Shown one piece after another: positions 43,716 to 52,241 of a DNA stretch of 64,000 nt (positions are counted from its first letter, which is position 1; the number at the start of each line of letters is the position of its first letter). The DNA is from Pantoea cypripedii (lineage in GTDB: Bacteria > Pseudomonadota > Gammaproteobacteria > Enterobacterales > Enterobacteriaceae), in NCBI RefSeq assembly GCF_011395035.1, contig NZ_CP024768.1, forward strand, positions 2,331,286-2,395,285, written 5' to 3'. Made by a program: the position numbers and the translations under genes. The notes under the pieces are model-generated. The model was not told where the DNA came from and did no database searches. It saw only the letters and a program-made list of their open reading frames with translations.

Positions 43716-44561
43716 ATGGTTGATACAACTCAGTCTCAAAAGAAACTCACCCCCGGCGATGTCCGTGGTGTGTTCCTGCGCTCCAACCTGTTTCAGGGTT
43801 CGTGGAACTTTGAACGTATGCAGGCGCTGGGCTTCTGCTTCTCAATGGTGCCGGTGATTCGTCGTCTTTATCCGGAAAACAATGATGACCGTAAACAGGC
43901 CATCAAGCGCCACCTGGAGTTCTTCAATACCCATCCGTTCGTGGCAGCACCGGTACTTGGTGTCACCATGGCGATGGAAGAACAACGTGCCAATGGTGCA
44001 GCAATTGATGATGGTGCGATAAACGGTATCAAAGTCGGTCTGATGGGGCCGCTGGCCGGTGTGGGTGACCCGATTTTCTGGGGTACCGTGCGTCCGGTGT
44101 TTGCGGCGCTGGGTGCCGGGATCGCCATGAGCGGTAGCCTGCTTGGCCCACTGTTGTTTTTCCTCTTGTTCAATATCGCGCGTTTGCTCACCCGTTATTA
44201 CGGCGTGGCTTACGGTTATCGTAAAGGGGTGGATATTGTCAGCGATATGGGCGGCGGCTTCCTGCAGAAACTGACGGAAGGGGCGTCGATTCTCGGCTTG
44301 TTTGTCATGGGGGCGTTGGTCAACAAGTGGACACATGTCAATGTGCCGCTGGTGGTTTCACGCATCACTGACCAGACCGGCAAAACCACCGTCACCACCG
44401 TTCAGTCAATTCTTGACCAGTTGATGCCCGGCCTGATTCCGTTGTTGTTAACCTTTGGCTGTATGTGGCTGCTTCGCCGCAAAGTTAACGCCCTGTGGAT
44501 TATCGTCGGCTTCTTTGCCATTGGTATTTTCGGTTACTGGATCGGGTTGCTCGGACTGTAA
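43716..44561 (+). CDS. manZ: Mannose-family PTS EIID component
   Basis: Partner of ManY in the sugar channel. The 281-residue protein has a soluble N-terminal part (LFQGSWNFERMQALGFCFSM) and membrane segments toward the C terminus, with GPLAGVGDPIFWGTVRP in the conserved middle. It ends the operon at a good terminator. Confidence 0.95.
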   Translation: MVDTTQSQKKLTPGDVRGVFLRSNLFQGSWNFERMQALGFCFSMVPVIRRLYPENNDDRKQAIKRHLEFFNTHPFVAAPVLGVTMAMEEQRANGAAIDDGAINGIKVGLMGPLAGVGDPIFWGTVRPVFAALGAGIAMSGSLLGPLLFFLLFNIARLLTRYYGVAYGYRKGVDIVSDMGGGFLQKLTEGASILGLFVMGALVNKWTHVNVPLVVSRITDQTGKTTVTTVQSILDQLMPGLIPLLLTFGCMWLLRRKVNALWIIVGFFAIGIFGYWIGLLGL

Positions 44562-44568
44562 CACCCTC

Positions 44569-44597
44569 AGCCGGGAGCATTGCTCCCGGCTGCTTAT
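44569..44597 (+). terminator. Terminator of manXYZ
   Basis: AGCCGGGAGCA / TGCTCCCGGCT hairpin followed by GCTTATTG. Confidence 0.75.
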
Positions 44598-44647
44598 TGA
44601 CGTTACCTGAGCGCCAACGTTCAGGTAACTTCTGTTAAGGAATGATC

Positions 44648-45106
44648 ATGTCACTGACTGACGCCCTGATTGTGCTGCTGATTGCGGGCTTGCTGTTATT
44701 CGCCATCTACGATGAAGCCATTCTGCCGCGACGTAATGGTCCAACCAAATTGCGGGTGGCACTGCGCCGCCGCCATAAAATCGATAGCGCGATCTTTATC
44801 GTGTTGTTAATGATTCTGCTGTGGAATAACGTCAGCCACCAGGGACCGCAACTGACCACCACCCTGCTGATGGTGTTGAGTTTTATGGCGATCTGGCTGT
44901 TCTGGCTGCGCAGTCCGAAACTGCTGATGAAAAACGACGGCCTGTTTTTCGCGGGCGTCTGGATTGACTATCGCCGCATTCAAAGTATGAATCTGTCCGA
45001 AGACGGCATCCTGGTGATGCAGCTGGAACAGCGCCGTCTGCTGATTGCAGTGAAACAACTCGACGATTTAGAACGAATCTACAACACGCTGGTGGAAGCG
45101 CGTTAA
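44648..45106 (+). CDS. yobD: UPF0266 inner-membrane protein YobD
   Basis: A 152-residue protein (E. coli 152) with three hydrophobic segments in its first 90 residues and a soluble C terminus (YRRIQSMNLSEDGILVMQLEQRRLLI). Function unknown. ATG 44648 is chosen because AAGGA lies at the right distance. It follows manZ and its last four bases overlap the end of convergent rlmA. Confidence 0.92.
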   Translation: MSLTDALIVLLIAGLLLFAIYDEAILPRRNGPTKLRVALRRRHKIDSAIFIVLLMILLWNNVSHQGPQLTTTLLMVLSFMAIWLFWLRSPKLLMKNDGLFFAGVWIDYRRIQSMNLSEDGILVMQLEQRRLLIAVKQLDDLERIYNTLVEAR

Positions 45107-45909
45107 TCGCGCTGCCAGAGCGTCAGGGTGAAATCAGCGTCACAACTGAACTCAGTCGCTTTTGCCAGCGTTTGCCACACTTCCTCACGCGCACGCCAGG
45201 CAAAAGGTGTCATTTGCAGCAAGGTGGTTGCCGCTTTGCCGCTCAGTGTCATGCCGTAAGCCAGGTTTTGCTGTTCAACCTGATGAAAACCGGCATAGGC
45301 CTTCTCCTCCGCCACATGCAGCTGCACCTCACGGTAAATTAACGCTTTAAATTGCTGCAAATGATGCGGGCCAGGGGTCACTGTCAGCAGATAGCCTCCC
45401 GGCTTGATCACCCGGCTTAGCTCGTCTTCATTACAGGGCGCATAGATGCGGACAATGGTGTCCAGCGAAGCATCGGCGAATGGCAGGCGTTGACTCGAAG
45501 CCACGCAAAACGTTATCGGCCGATAACGTTTTGCCGCCATGCGAATAGCCGCTTTCGCCACATCCAGGCCGTAGACCCGGGCTGACGGCAACGCTGCAGC
45601 CATTGCTGCGGTGTAGTAGCCCTCACCACAGCCAATATCCAGCAGTTGCGCTGAGGTACCCTGCAGACGTTGTGACAGCCATGAGGCAAGGTGATCGCGT
45701 AATGGCTGATAATATCCGGCATCGAGAAACTCACGTCGGGCTATCAACATTTCCGGGCTGTCACCCGGCTGGCGCGAGCCTTTATGCTGCACTGGCAGCA
45801 GATTGACGTACCCTTCTTTGGCCTGATCGAACTGATGACCGGCATCACAGCGGTAGCTGGAGGCCTGCAGCAGAAGTGGCTGGTGACAAAGCGGGCAAAT
45901 CAAAGACAT
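45103..45909 (-). CDS. rlmA: 23S rRNA (guanine(745)-N1)-methyltransferase
   Basis: Methylates G745 of 23S rRNA with S-adenosylmethionine. The 268-residue protein (E. coli 269) has an N-terminal zinc finger (Cys5, Cys8, Cys21, His25 in CPLCHQP...YRCDAGH) and SAM motif LLDIGCGEGYY, then VYGLDVAKAAI and FADASLDTIVRIYAPC. It lies between yobD and cspC, as in E. coli. Confidence 0.94.
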   Translation of the reverse strand: MSLICPLCHQPLLLQASSYRCDAGHQFDQAKEGYVNLLPVQHKGSRQPGDSPEMLIARREFLDAGYYQPLRDHLASWLSQRLQGTSAQLLDIGCGEGYYTAAMAAALPSARVYGLDVAKAAIRMAAKRYRPITFCVASSQRLPFADASLDTIVRIYAPCNEDELSRVIKPGGYLLTVTPGPHHLQQFKALIYREVQLHVAEEKAYAGFHQVEQQNLAYGMTLSGKAATTLLQMTPFAWRAREEVWQTLAKATEFSCDADFTLTLWQRD

Positions 45910-45971
45910 AGATAACTCCGGGTTAGCGATTCGCGGCGCAGTGTAACCTGGTCATCTGGTAACAGAAAGGA

Positions 45972-46001
45972 TAAAGAAAAGCCCCGGTCACTGACCGGGA
46001 C
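45972..46001 (-). terminator. Terminator of cspC
   Basis: GTCCCGGTCAG / TGACCGGGGC stem followed by TTTTCTTTAT on the minus strand. Confidence 0.85.
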
Positions 46002-46048
46002 TTTAAGATTCGTTTCAGTGGTGCATGGCACCCAGCCTGGCGACGAAA

Positions 46049-46258
46049 TCAGATTGCAGTGACGTTAACTGCTGCAGGGCCTTTCTGGCCATCCTGAATT
46101 TCGAATTCAACGTTTTGGCCTTCGGCCAGAGTTTTAAAACCATTGCCCTGGATTGCAGAGAAGTGTACGAACACATCTTTGCTACCGTCAGCAGGGGTGA
46201 TAAAACCAAAACCTTTAGACTCGTTGAACCACTTAACCTGACCTTTAATTTTTGCCAT
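46049..46258 (-). CDS. cspC: Cold-shock-like protein CspC
   Basis: Small RNA chaperone and transcription antiterminator; E. coli CspC affects sigma-S levels. The 69-residue product appears identical to E. coli CspC from memory, with RNA-binding motifs KGFGFI (residues 15-20) and VFVHF (29-33). In E. coli it is cotranscribed with yobF, which is upstream here in shortened form. Confidence 0.97.
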
Positions 46259-46336
46259 TTTTGCAAATTCCTTAGAGTGTTTATATTGCCCGGAGGCAGA
46301 CTTACAGAGAAACCAGAGACATTACTGCATGAGGCA

Positions 46337-46417
46337 CTAATTTAAGGTTTCGGCAAGGAAGCGGTATTCAACGTCAACGTCTTTACTCGTAACTTCTTTA
46401 CTGAAGATGCCATACAT
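46337..46417 (-). pseudogene. yobF: Shortened yobF (DUF2527 small stress protein)
   Basis: Translating minus-strand DNA from ATG 46417 gives MYGIFSKEV-TSKDVDVEYRF then LAETLN and a TAG, 26 residues. The first ~22 match the start of the 47-residue E. coli YobF, a heat-shock-induced small protein encoded ahead of cspC. The next E. coli segment (AEPYIGASCSNVS) is recognisable downstream as [11 protein letters not shown], but one base out of frame, so a single-base insertion appears to cut the gene. The second frame then runs on into cspC without a stop. Sequencing error or a natural short form are both possible. Confidence 0.6.
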
Positions 46418-46946
46418 AAACAGAACTGTACCTCGTTTAACCCACGAGTCGTTATCACATATCCGCAAATTAATGGCAAGCCATTTTTAAAAGCTCATCG
46501 ACTTGCCGCACATAATTGCTAGCCAGGGCACAGAGTTTGACTGTTTCGCTTCCGCCGCCGTTTACCGCTACTGCACAAAAAAAGGTTATTGATCAGTATG
46601 ATTACAGCCAAAAATTGTTGTAGTCGAATTAGGATAAACTGTCCAATTCACCACTATTTAAACGGATAAACATACGCAAAAAATATTGCAAAAATATGGC
46701 ATAGATAATGTAATCCACCAAAATGTTAACGTCTGACGCAACATATGTGCACCGAGCAAATCCTGTACAATCGTTTTTATTCAGTACAGCTTATTAATAG
46801 TTTTGCACCAAAATCAGGAAAATATAAACGTGCCTGCCCCAAATATATGCATAATTGCGATTTGGCAGTTATCTCATTTTTTTCTAACGTCACAACAATT
46901 AAATGTTAAAAAAACGCACCAGCGTACGGAGTTTAACAAAACGGGC
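46418..46946. other. AT-rich gap upstream of cspC-yobF
   Basis: About 530 very AT-rich bases with no convincing gene. It must hold the yobF-cspC promoter (minus strand) and the 3' region of the MBL-fold gene. I looked for mgrB, which E. coli has in this neighbourhood, and did not find it. Confidence 0.5.
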
Positions 46947-47957
46947 TTAGGACAAATCCGAATCGATATTCAGCAAACTGCGGCTCTCACCTATTCTCCA
47001 CGGTGAAAAATCGGTCCCCGTCTCTCCTGCAGTGCGTAGAGCCTGTACCAGCACCGCTGGGGGTTCATCCAGCGATTCATCTGCCAGTTCAAATACACCC
47101 CAGTGGATGGGGATGGTTACCGGCCGTCCGATTTGCTGCCATAGCTGTACCGCCTGATCCGGGTCCATATGCTGGCCGCGCATGAACCATTTTGGTGCGT
47201 AAGCGCCAATCGGCAGGGCCGCAAGGTTAAATGGCCCCAGCTTGTCGGCGATGGCCGCGAGGTTTTCGCTGTAACCACTGTCTCCCGAAAACCAGAAGTT
47301 AAGCGTGGCATTGCTCACCACCCAGCCACACCACAGGGAACGGTTACGGTCGAAGAAAGAACGCATGCTCCAGTGACGTGCCGGTACCGCTGAAAAGTGG
47401 ATACCCGCCAGCTCAATGCTCTGCCACCAGTCAAGCTGGGTCACATGACGCACTCCCCGACGACGGCACCAGGCTTCCATACCGAGCGGGACCAGAAAAT
47501 GCGCCTGAGGGAATTGTCGTGCGATGCGTTTCACCGTCGGACGATCCAGATGATCATAATGATTGTGCGAGATCAGCACGTAGTCGAGATGGGGTAACTG
47601 CGCAACGCTGAGCGGTGCCGGGGTTTTACGTTGCGGACCTGCAAACGGCAGCGGCGACGCACGTTGCGATAACGCCGGGTCAATCAGCACATAACGTTGA
47701 TTCAGACGCAGGAGTAAAGCGGCATGGCCCAGCCACCAGATGCGATCGTCAGTACCGCTCAAATCAACCGGCTGGCACCAGTCATCAATAAATGCCGGAT
47801 AACCCGCCTGCGGTGGCAGAGGTAGACCCTGCTCTTTGCGCTCACGCCGCCAGCGTTGCAAATCCCCAGGATGCCGTAACTCCTCTTCCGGGTTACGGAA
47901 GCCCTGCGGCGTGTGGTGCTCTTTTGCCGCATCATACCAGGGATTTTGCCAGGCCAT
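46947..47957 (-). CDS. MBL-fold metallohydrolase (NAPE-PLD/RomA-like)
   Basis: A 336-residue metallo-beta-lactamase-fold protein. LISHNHYDHLDRPT is the HxHxDH metal motif, and WFSGDSGYSE and IPIHWGVFELADE supply further ligand Asp and His positions. WWLGHAALLLRL and RHWSMRSFFDRNRSLWCGW match the NAPE-phospholipase D/RomA-like branch. No signal peptide, so likely cytoplasmic; the substrate is unknown. ATG 47957 follows GGAGAGG. It begins 18 bases after yebO, suggesting an operon. It is not part of the E. coli cspC-yebO order. Confidence 0.85.
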   Translation of the reverse strand: MAWQNPWYDAAKEHHTPQGFRNPEEELRHPGDLQRWRRERKEQGLPLPPQAGYPAFIDDWCQPVDLSGTDDRIWWLGHAALLLRLNQRYVLIDPALSQRASPLPFAGPQRKTPAPLSVAQLPHLDYVLISHNHYDHLDRPTVKRIARQFPQAHFLVPLGMEAWCRRRGVRHVTQLDWWQSIELAGIHFSAVPARHWSMRSFFDRNRSLWCGWVVSNATLNFWFSGDSGYSENLAAIADKLGPFNLAALPIGAYAPKWFMRGQHMDPDQAVQLWQQIGRPVTIPIHWGVFELADESLDEPPAVLVQALRTAGETGTDFSPWRIGESRSLLNIDSDLS

Positions 47958-47975
47958 TACCTCTCCACTCGATGA

Positions 47976-48245
47976 TTACCGTTCCGGGATTAAGCGAATA
48001 AAATCGCGCTTTTCGCTCTCTTCTTCGCTTTTTGTTGCAGTGTCTGGCTGTGCGTCGGCCAGACGGCGCAGGAGCGCATTTTGTTTCTTTTGTTCTTCCA
48101 GTAGCGCTTCCAGCAATTGAATCTGTTCGCTGGCCCGCACGCTGGCCCGGTTGACAAAGAACCAGGCGATAAAGGCCACAACGATAATGATGGCCAGTAC
48201 GCCATAGCTGAACAGCGGACTGGAATTTGCGGCTAACTCATTCAT
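47976..48245 (-). CDS. yebO: Small membrane protein YebO
   Basis: An 89-residue protein matching E. coli YebO (95): one N-terminal membrane helix (GVLAIIIVVAFIAWFFVNRAS) followed by a probable coiled coil (SEQIQLLEALLEEQKKQNALLRRLAD) and a charged end IRLIPER. Function unknown. GAGG precedes the ATG. In E. coli it adjoins mgrB, the PhoQ inhibitor; no mgrB is seen here. Confidence 0.88.
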   Translation of the reverse strand: MNELAANSSPLFSYGVLAIIIVVAFIAWFFVNRASVRASEQIQLLEALLEEQKKQNALLRRLADAQPDTATKSEEESEKRDFIRLIPER

Positions 48246-48464
48246 AACTGCCTCAGATTACTGATTAATGTCAAATACTCACTCAGCTGCTGATTCTACG
48301 CCTTGCGGCGGCAAAAGATAATGGGCACGAACGGAAAGCAGAATTTCCTGTGTGGCATCTTTCAGTTATCTCTGATCGATCTGGCGAGGAAAGCGAGGCA
48401 TGCTGCTACTATAGAGATGGCAGCAACATCTGGACAGCTGCGTTATGTATCACATGGAGACAAA

Positions 48465-48701
48465 ATGAAACTATTCATCCGGGCGATAGTGGTCATCGCC
48501 GTTATCTGGCTGGCAATGTTATTTACGGGCTATGGCGTGTTAACCGGCAGTAATAAAAACGCGGCCGGACTGGGTCTGCAATGCAGCTACCTGACTGCAC
48601 GTGGCATGATCACTGCGCAGTATCTGCATACCGATAGCGGTATCGTCGGCGTGACAGACTGCCCGCTGCTGAAAAAGAGCGGTGAAGTGGTCGATAACTG
48701 A
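48465..48701 (+). CDS. yobH: YobH family protein
   Basis: A 78-residue protein with an N-terminal hydrophobic stretch (signal anchor or signal peptide, residues 5-25) and two cysteines (LQCSYLT and TDCPLLKK) that could form a periplasmic disulfide. Sequence matches E. coli YobH (79): GYGVLTGS, NAAGLGLQC, YLTARG, QYLHT. ATG 48465 follows TGGAGAC. Function unknown. It converges on kdgR. Confidence 0.88.
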   Translation: MKLFIRAIVVIAVIWLAMLFTGYGVLTGSNKNAAGLGLQCSYLTARGMITAQYLHTDSGIVGVTDCPLLKKSGEVVDN

Positions 48702-48707
48702 TCAGTG

Positions 48708-48731
48708 AACGGGCTGGTCACAGCCCGTTTA
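48708..48731. terminator. Terminator hairpin yobH / kdgR
   Basis: AACGGGCTG, loop GTCA, CAGCCCGTT between the convergent genes; short T-run only. Confidence 0.6.
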
Positions 48732-48741
48732 TCGCTTCGGT

Positions 48742-49533
48742 TTAAAAGGGATAGTCGTGATAGCCCATTTGCCCGGAGACAGCACGCGCAGCACGATGCA
48801 GCATGGCAACATACTCGTTTTTACCTTCTTCCGAGAAACGGATAGTCGGGAATGAGATGCTAAGTCCGGCAATAACCACCCCAAAGCGGTCAAACACGGG
48901 CACCGCAATGCAGCGCAATCCTTCTTCCTGCTCCTCGTTATCTTCACCAAAGCCCTGCACCTTCACCTGGTCAAGCACCTTAAGCAACGCCTCAGCGCTG
49001 ACGATGGTATTGGCAGTGCTGCGTCGAAATTCAACTTCGCTGAGGATCTCCTGCACCTCACTGCGATCGCGCCACGCCAGCAATACTTTGCCGATTGCCG
49101 TGGTGTGCAGTGGATTACGGCGTCCAATCCGCGAATACATGCGCAGGTTGTAGAGCGAATCAATTTTGTGAATATAAACGATGCTGTCTTCTTCCAGCGC
49201 CCCAAGATGGATGGTCTCTTTGGTCAGACGTGACAGCTCACGCATCTGCACATCGGCACTGCGAATCAGGTCAACATTTTGCAGCGCCTTCGCCCCAAGC
49301 TCGAATAACTTAAGCGTCAGCGAGTATTTTTCCGTTTCACCTTCCTGTGCCACATAGCCCAGCGACTTCATAGTCTGTAAAAAGCGATAGACGGTGCTTT
49401 TTGACATCATCACGCGCTGAGACAGCTCGGTAATGCCATGATCGCGCTCTTCCCCCAGCGCCTGCAAAATACCAAACACCTTCATCACCGAAGAGACGGA
49501 ATCAGGCTGTTTATCATTATCAGCGTTCGCCAT
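48742..49533 (-). CDS. kdgR: IclR-family repressor KdgR
   Basis: Represses pectin/2-keto-3-deoxygluconate catabolism genes and is released by KDG. The 263-residue protein (E. coli 263) has an N-terminal winged helix (ITELSQRVMMSKSTVYRFLQTM) and the IclR effector domain (CIAVPVFDRFGVVIAGLSISFP). It is divergent from yebQ. A GTTTCA-rich stretch just upstream (49552-49575) is not a clear KdgR box. Confidence 0.95.
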   Translation of the reverse strand: MANADNDKQPDSVSSVMKVFGILQALGEERDHGITELSQRVMMSKSTVYRFLQTMKSLGYVAQEGETEKYSLTLKLFELGAKALQNVDLIRSADVQMRELSRLTKETIHLGALEEDSIVYIHKIDSLYNLRMYSRIGRRNPLHTTAIGKVLLAWRDRSEVQEILSEVEFRRSTANTIVSAEALLKVLDQVKVQGFGEDNEEQEEGLRCIAVPVFDRFGVVIAGLSISFPTIRFSEEGKNEYVAMLHRAARAVSGQMGYHDYPF

Positions 49534-49723
49534 CGCGTATCCTTTTTTGAGGTTGTTTCAAAAAAAACGGAACAGAAGCGCCAGTATATGCGTTTCAGGC
49601 CTCAGGCGGCAATGCACAGCACTAAGCGACACATTCACTGATACTTTTTGTCATGCAATACGATGCTTTCCGGCACAGAATTGATTAGCATGATGATATT
49701 CACTTACTTCACTTATTCCTTCT

Positions 49724-51106
49724 ATGTCCGCAACCTCACTTCAGGATGGTTTACCCGTTCCACAACGTTATGGCGCCATCATTACTATTGCGCTGGGCAT
49801 TATGATGGCGGTGCTGGATGGCGCGATTGCTAACGTCGCCTTGCCCACCATCTCACGCGAATTAAACGCCAGCCCGGCTGAATCAATATGGATTGTGAAC
49901 GCCTATCAAATCGCCATCGTTATCTCGCTGCTTTCACTGTCGTTTCTCGGTGACATGCTCGGTTACCGTCGTGTCTATCAAGCCGGTCTGGCGTTGTTTA
50001 TCGCGACATCGCTGTTCTGTGCGCTGTCGTCGTCACTGAATATGCTCACCGTTGCCCGTGTGCTGCAGGGATTCGGTGGAGCTGCGCTGATGAGTGTCAA
50101 CACCGCGCTGATACGCATCATTTATCCACAACGGTTCCTTGGGCGCGGCATGGCGATCAACTCGTTGATCGTAGCCGTTTCCACCGCCGCTGGCCCGACG
50201 GTAGCAGCCGCTATTTTATCGGTCGCCAGCTGGAAATGGCTGTTCCTGATAAACGTACCGCTGGGGATTATTGCTTTGTGGCTGGCGTTACGTTTCCTGC
50301 CAGATAATCAGCAGAAAGCGAAGCAACAGAAATTTGACGTGGCAAGCGCCATCATGAACGCGCTGTTCTTTGGCCTGTTGATCTCGGCGCTGAGTGGTTT
50401 TGCCCAGGGACAAAGTCACTGGCTGACACTGGGTGAAGTCGTGGTGCTGCTGTTGGTGGGCGTGGTGTTTATTCGTCGTCAGTTAGCGATGCCGGTACCG
50501 CTGCTGCCGGTGGATCTGCTGCGCATTCCCATTTTTACCCTCTCTCTCGGTACCTCTATCTGTTCATTCTGCGCCCAGATGCTGGCGATGGTTTCGCTGC
50601 CCTTCTTCCTGCAAAACGTGCTGGGACGTGATGAAGTGGCTACCGGCCTGCTGTTGACTCCCTGGCCGCTGGCAACGATGGTAATGGCCCCGATTGCCGG
50701 TCGTCTGATTGAGAAGGTACATGCGGGTCTGCTGGGTGGGCTGGGGCTGGCGATGTTTGCGGCCGGTCTGTTTCTGCTGGCCCTGCTACCCGCGCAACCC
50801 GGCGATGCCGATATTATCTGGCGTATGATGCTGTGCGGTGCGGGTTTTGGCCTGTTCCAGTCGCCCAATAATCACACCATTATCTCCTCCGCGCCACGTA
50901 ACCGCAGCGGGGGTGCCAGTGGTATGTTAGGGACCGCGCGTTTGCTGGGACAAAGCAGCGGCGCTGCACTGGTGGCGTTGATGTTCAACCTGTTCAGTGA
51001 GAGCGGCACTCATGCCTCGCTGATTCTGGCTGGTATCTTTTCTAGCGTAGCCGCGGTGGTGAGTATGGCGCGCATGACACAATCGCGTGAAGCTGCCGAG
51101 TCATAA
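49724..51106 (+). CDS. yebQ: MFS transporter YebQ (DHA2 type)
   Basis: A 460-residue inner-membrane protein with about 14 hydrophobic segments, matching E. coli YebQ (457). Signatures: MMAVLDGAIANVALPTIS in helix 1, LGDMLGYRRVYQ (loop 2-3 motif), and ARVLQGFGGAALMSVN. Probable proton-driven exporter; substrate not known. The Shine-Dalgarno is weak. It is next to kdgR, as in E. coli, and ends at a strong terminator. Confidence 0.92.
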   Translation: MSATSLQDGLPVPQRYGAIITIALGIMMAVLDGAIANVALPTISRELNASPAESIWIVNAYQIAIVISLLSLSFLGDMLGYRRVYQAGLALFIATSLFCALSSSLNMLTVARVLQGFGGAALMSVNTALIRIIYPQRFLGRGMAINSLIVAVSTAAGPTVAAAILSVASWKWLFLINVPLGIIALWLALRFLPDNQQKAKQQKFDVASAIMNALFFGLLISALSGFAQGQSHWLTLGEVVVLLLVGVVFIRRQLAMPVPLLPVDLLRIPIFTLSLGTSICSFCAQMLAMVSLPFFLQNVLGRDEVATGLLLTPWPLATMVMAPIAGRLIEKVHAGLLGGLGLAMFAAGLFLLALLPAQPGDADIIWRMMLCGAGFGLFQSPNNHTIISSAPRNRSGGASGMLGTARLLGQSSGAALVALMFNLFSESGTHASLILAGIFSSVAAVVSMARMTQSREAAES

Positions 51107-51111
51107 AAACT

Positions 51112-51138
51112 AAGGGCGCCTGCTGAGGCGCCCTTTTC
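51112..51138. terminator. Bidirectional terminator yebQ / htpX
   Basis: AAGGGCGCC, loop TGCTGA, GGCGCCCTT followed by TTCG, between convergent genes. Confidence 0.85.
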
Positions 51139-51148
51139 GTTGTTGCCA

Positions 51149-52030
51149 TTACTTCAGATACGCACCGCTGCGTAACGCTTCGATACGCTTATCCAGCGGC
51201 GGATGCGACATAAACAGCTCGCTAAGCGATTTACCTTTACCATTGATACAGAAGGCCATCATGCTGCTCGGCTCCTGCGGTTCATAACTGGTTTTCAATC
51301 TCTGCAACGCGGCAATCATCTTCTCACGACCTACCAGCTTCGCTGACCCCGCATCGGCATGGAACTCACGATGACGCGAGAACCACATGGTGATGATGCT
51401 GGCGAGAATGCCGAATACCAGCTCCAGCACGGTGGCTACCGCAAAGTAGACCAGTGGGTTACCGTTACTGCTTTCTTCGCCATCGCGGTTGCCCGACAGA
51501 AAGCCGGACGCCACCTGGGCAATGATACGTGAAATAAAGATCACGAAGGTGTTCACGATGCCCTGAATCAGCGTCATGGTGACCATGTCGCCGTTAGCGA
51601 TATGGCTGATTTCATGGGCCAGAACCGCTTCTGCTTCATCGCGACTCATGTTTTGTAACAGCCCGGTCGATACCGCCACCAGCGAGGCATCACGACGTGC
51701 GCCGGTCGCAAAGGCGTTGATATCGGGAGCGTGATAAATGGCAACCTGCGGCATAGCAATGCCGGCCTGCTGAGCCTGGCGGCCAACGGTATCCATCAGC
51801 CAGCGTTCCGTTTCGTTACGGGGTTGTTCAATCACTTCACCACCGACCGAACGCAACGCCATCCATTTAGACATCAGCAGTGAAACAAACGCACCGCCGA
51901 AGCCAAACAGACCTGCCATAATCATCAGACCCTGAACACTGCTTGACTGGATTCCTGTCAGACTGAGAATCAGTCCGAAAACCAACATCACCGCCAGGTT
52001 GGTGATCAGGAAAAGAGCAATACGCATCAT
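51149..52030 (-). CDS. htpX: Membrane metalloprotease HtpX
   Basis: Zinc endopeptidase of the inner membrane that helps FtsH degrade damaged membrane proteins; heat-shock and Cpx-linked in E. coli. The 293-residue protein (identical length) has two N-terminal helices, the zinc motif AHEISHIANGD around residue 139, two further hydrophobic segments, and the third-ligand Glu region RHREFHADAGSAKL. It lies downstream of prc beyond the prc terminator. Confidence 0.96.
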   Translation of the reverse strand: MMRIALFLITNLAVMLVFGLILSLTGIQSSSVQGLMIMAGLFGFGGAFVSLLMSKWMALRSVGGEVIEQPRNETERWLMDTVGRQAQQAGIAMPQVAIYHAPDINAFATGARRDASLVAVSTGLLQNMSRDEAEAVLAHEISHIANGDMVTMTLIQGIVNTFVIFISRIIAQVASGFLSGNRDGEESSNGNPLVYFAVATVLELVFGILASIITMWFSRHREFHADAGSAKLVGREKMIAALQRLKTSYEPQEPSSMMAFCINGKGKSLSELFMSHPPLDKRIEALRSGAYLK

Positions 52031-52193
52031 AAACGTTAATCTTCCTCAGTTGTGCTCGCGCTTATACGCGGATATACATCCTAGGGTCATTACGCAGCAT
52101 TTCAAGCAACCTTAATCTTTAAGTGTCTAAAAAGACATAACTTTACATTCAGTAATGTCTCTGCGCCTGGCAAACATTAAGCGGATTAAGGGA

Positions 52194-52223
52194 TAAAAAA
52201 AAGCACCGCATTGAGCGGTGCTT
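52194..52223 (-). terminator. Terminator of prc
   Basis: AAGCACCGC, loop TCAAT, GCGGTGCTT followed by TTTTTTAT on the minus strand. Confidence 0.9.
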
Positions 52224-52241
52224 GTGATTTGAGCGCAACGA

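Noticed and set aside
46803..47006. 67-codon plus-strand ORF in the AT-rich gap near the MBL gene
   Set aside because: No ribosome site, runs into the antisense of the MBL-fold gene, and has no recognisable features.
49552..49576. Imperfect TGTTTC/GGAACA repeat between kdgR and yebQ as a KdgR box
   Set aside because: The A-run spacer and mismatches do not fit the KdgR consensus well enough to call.
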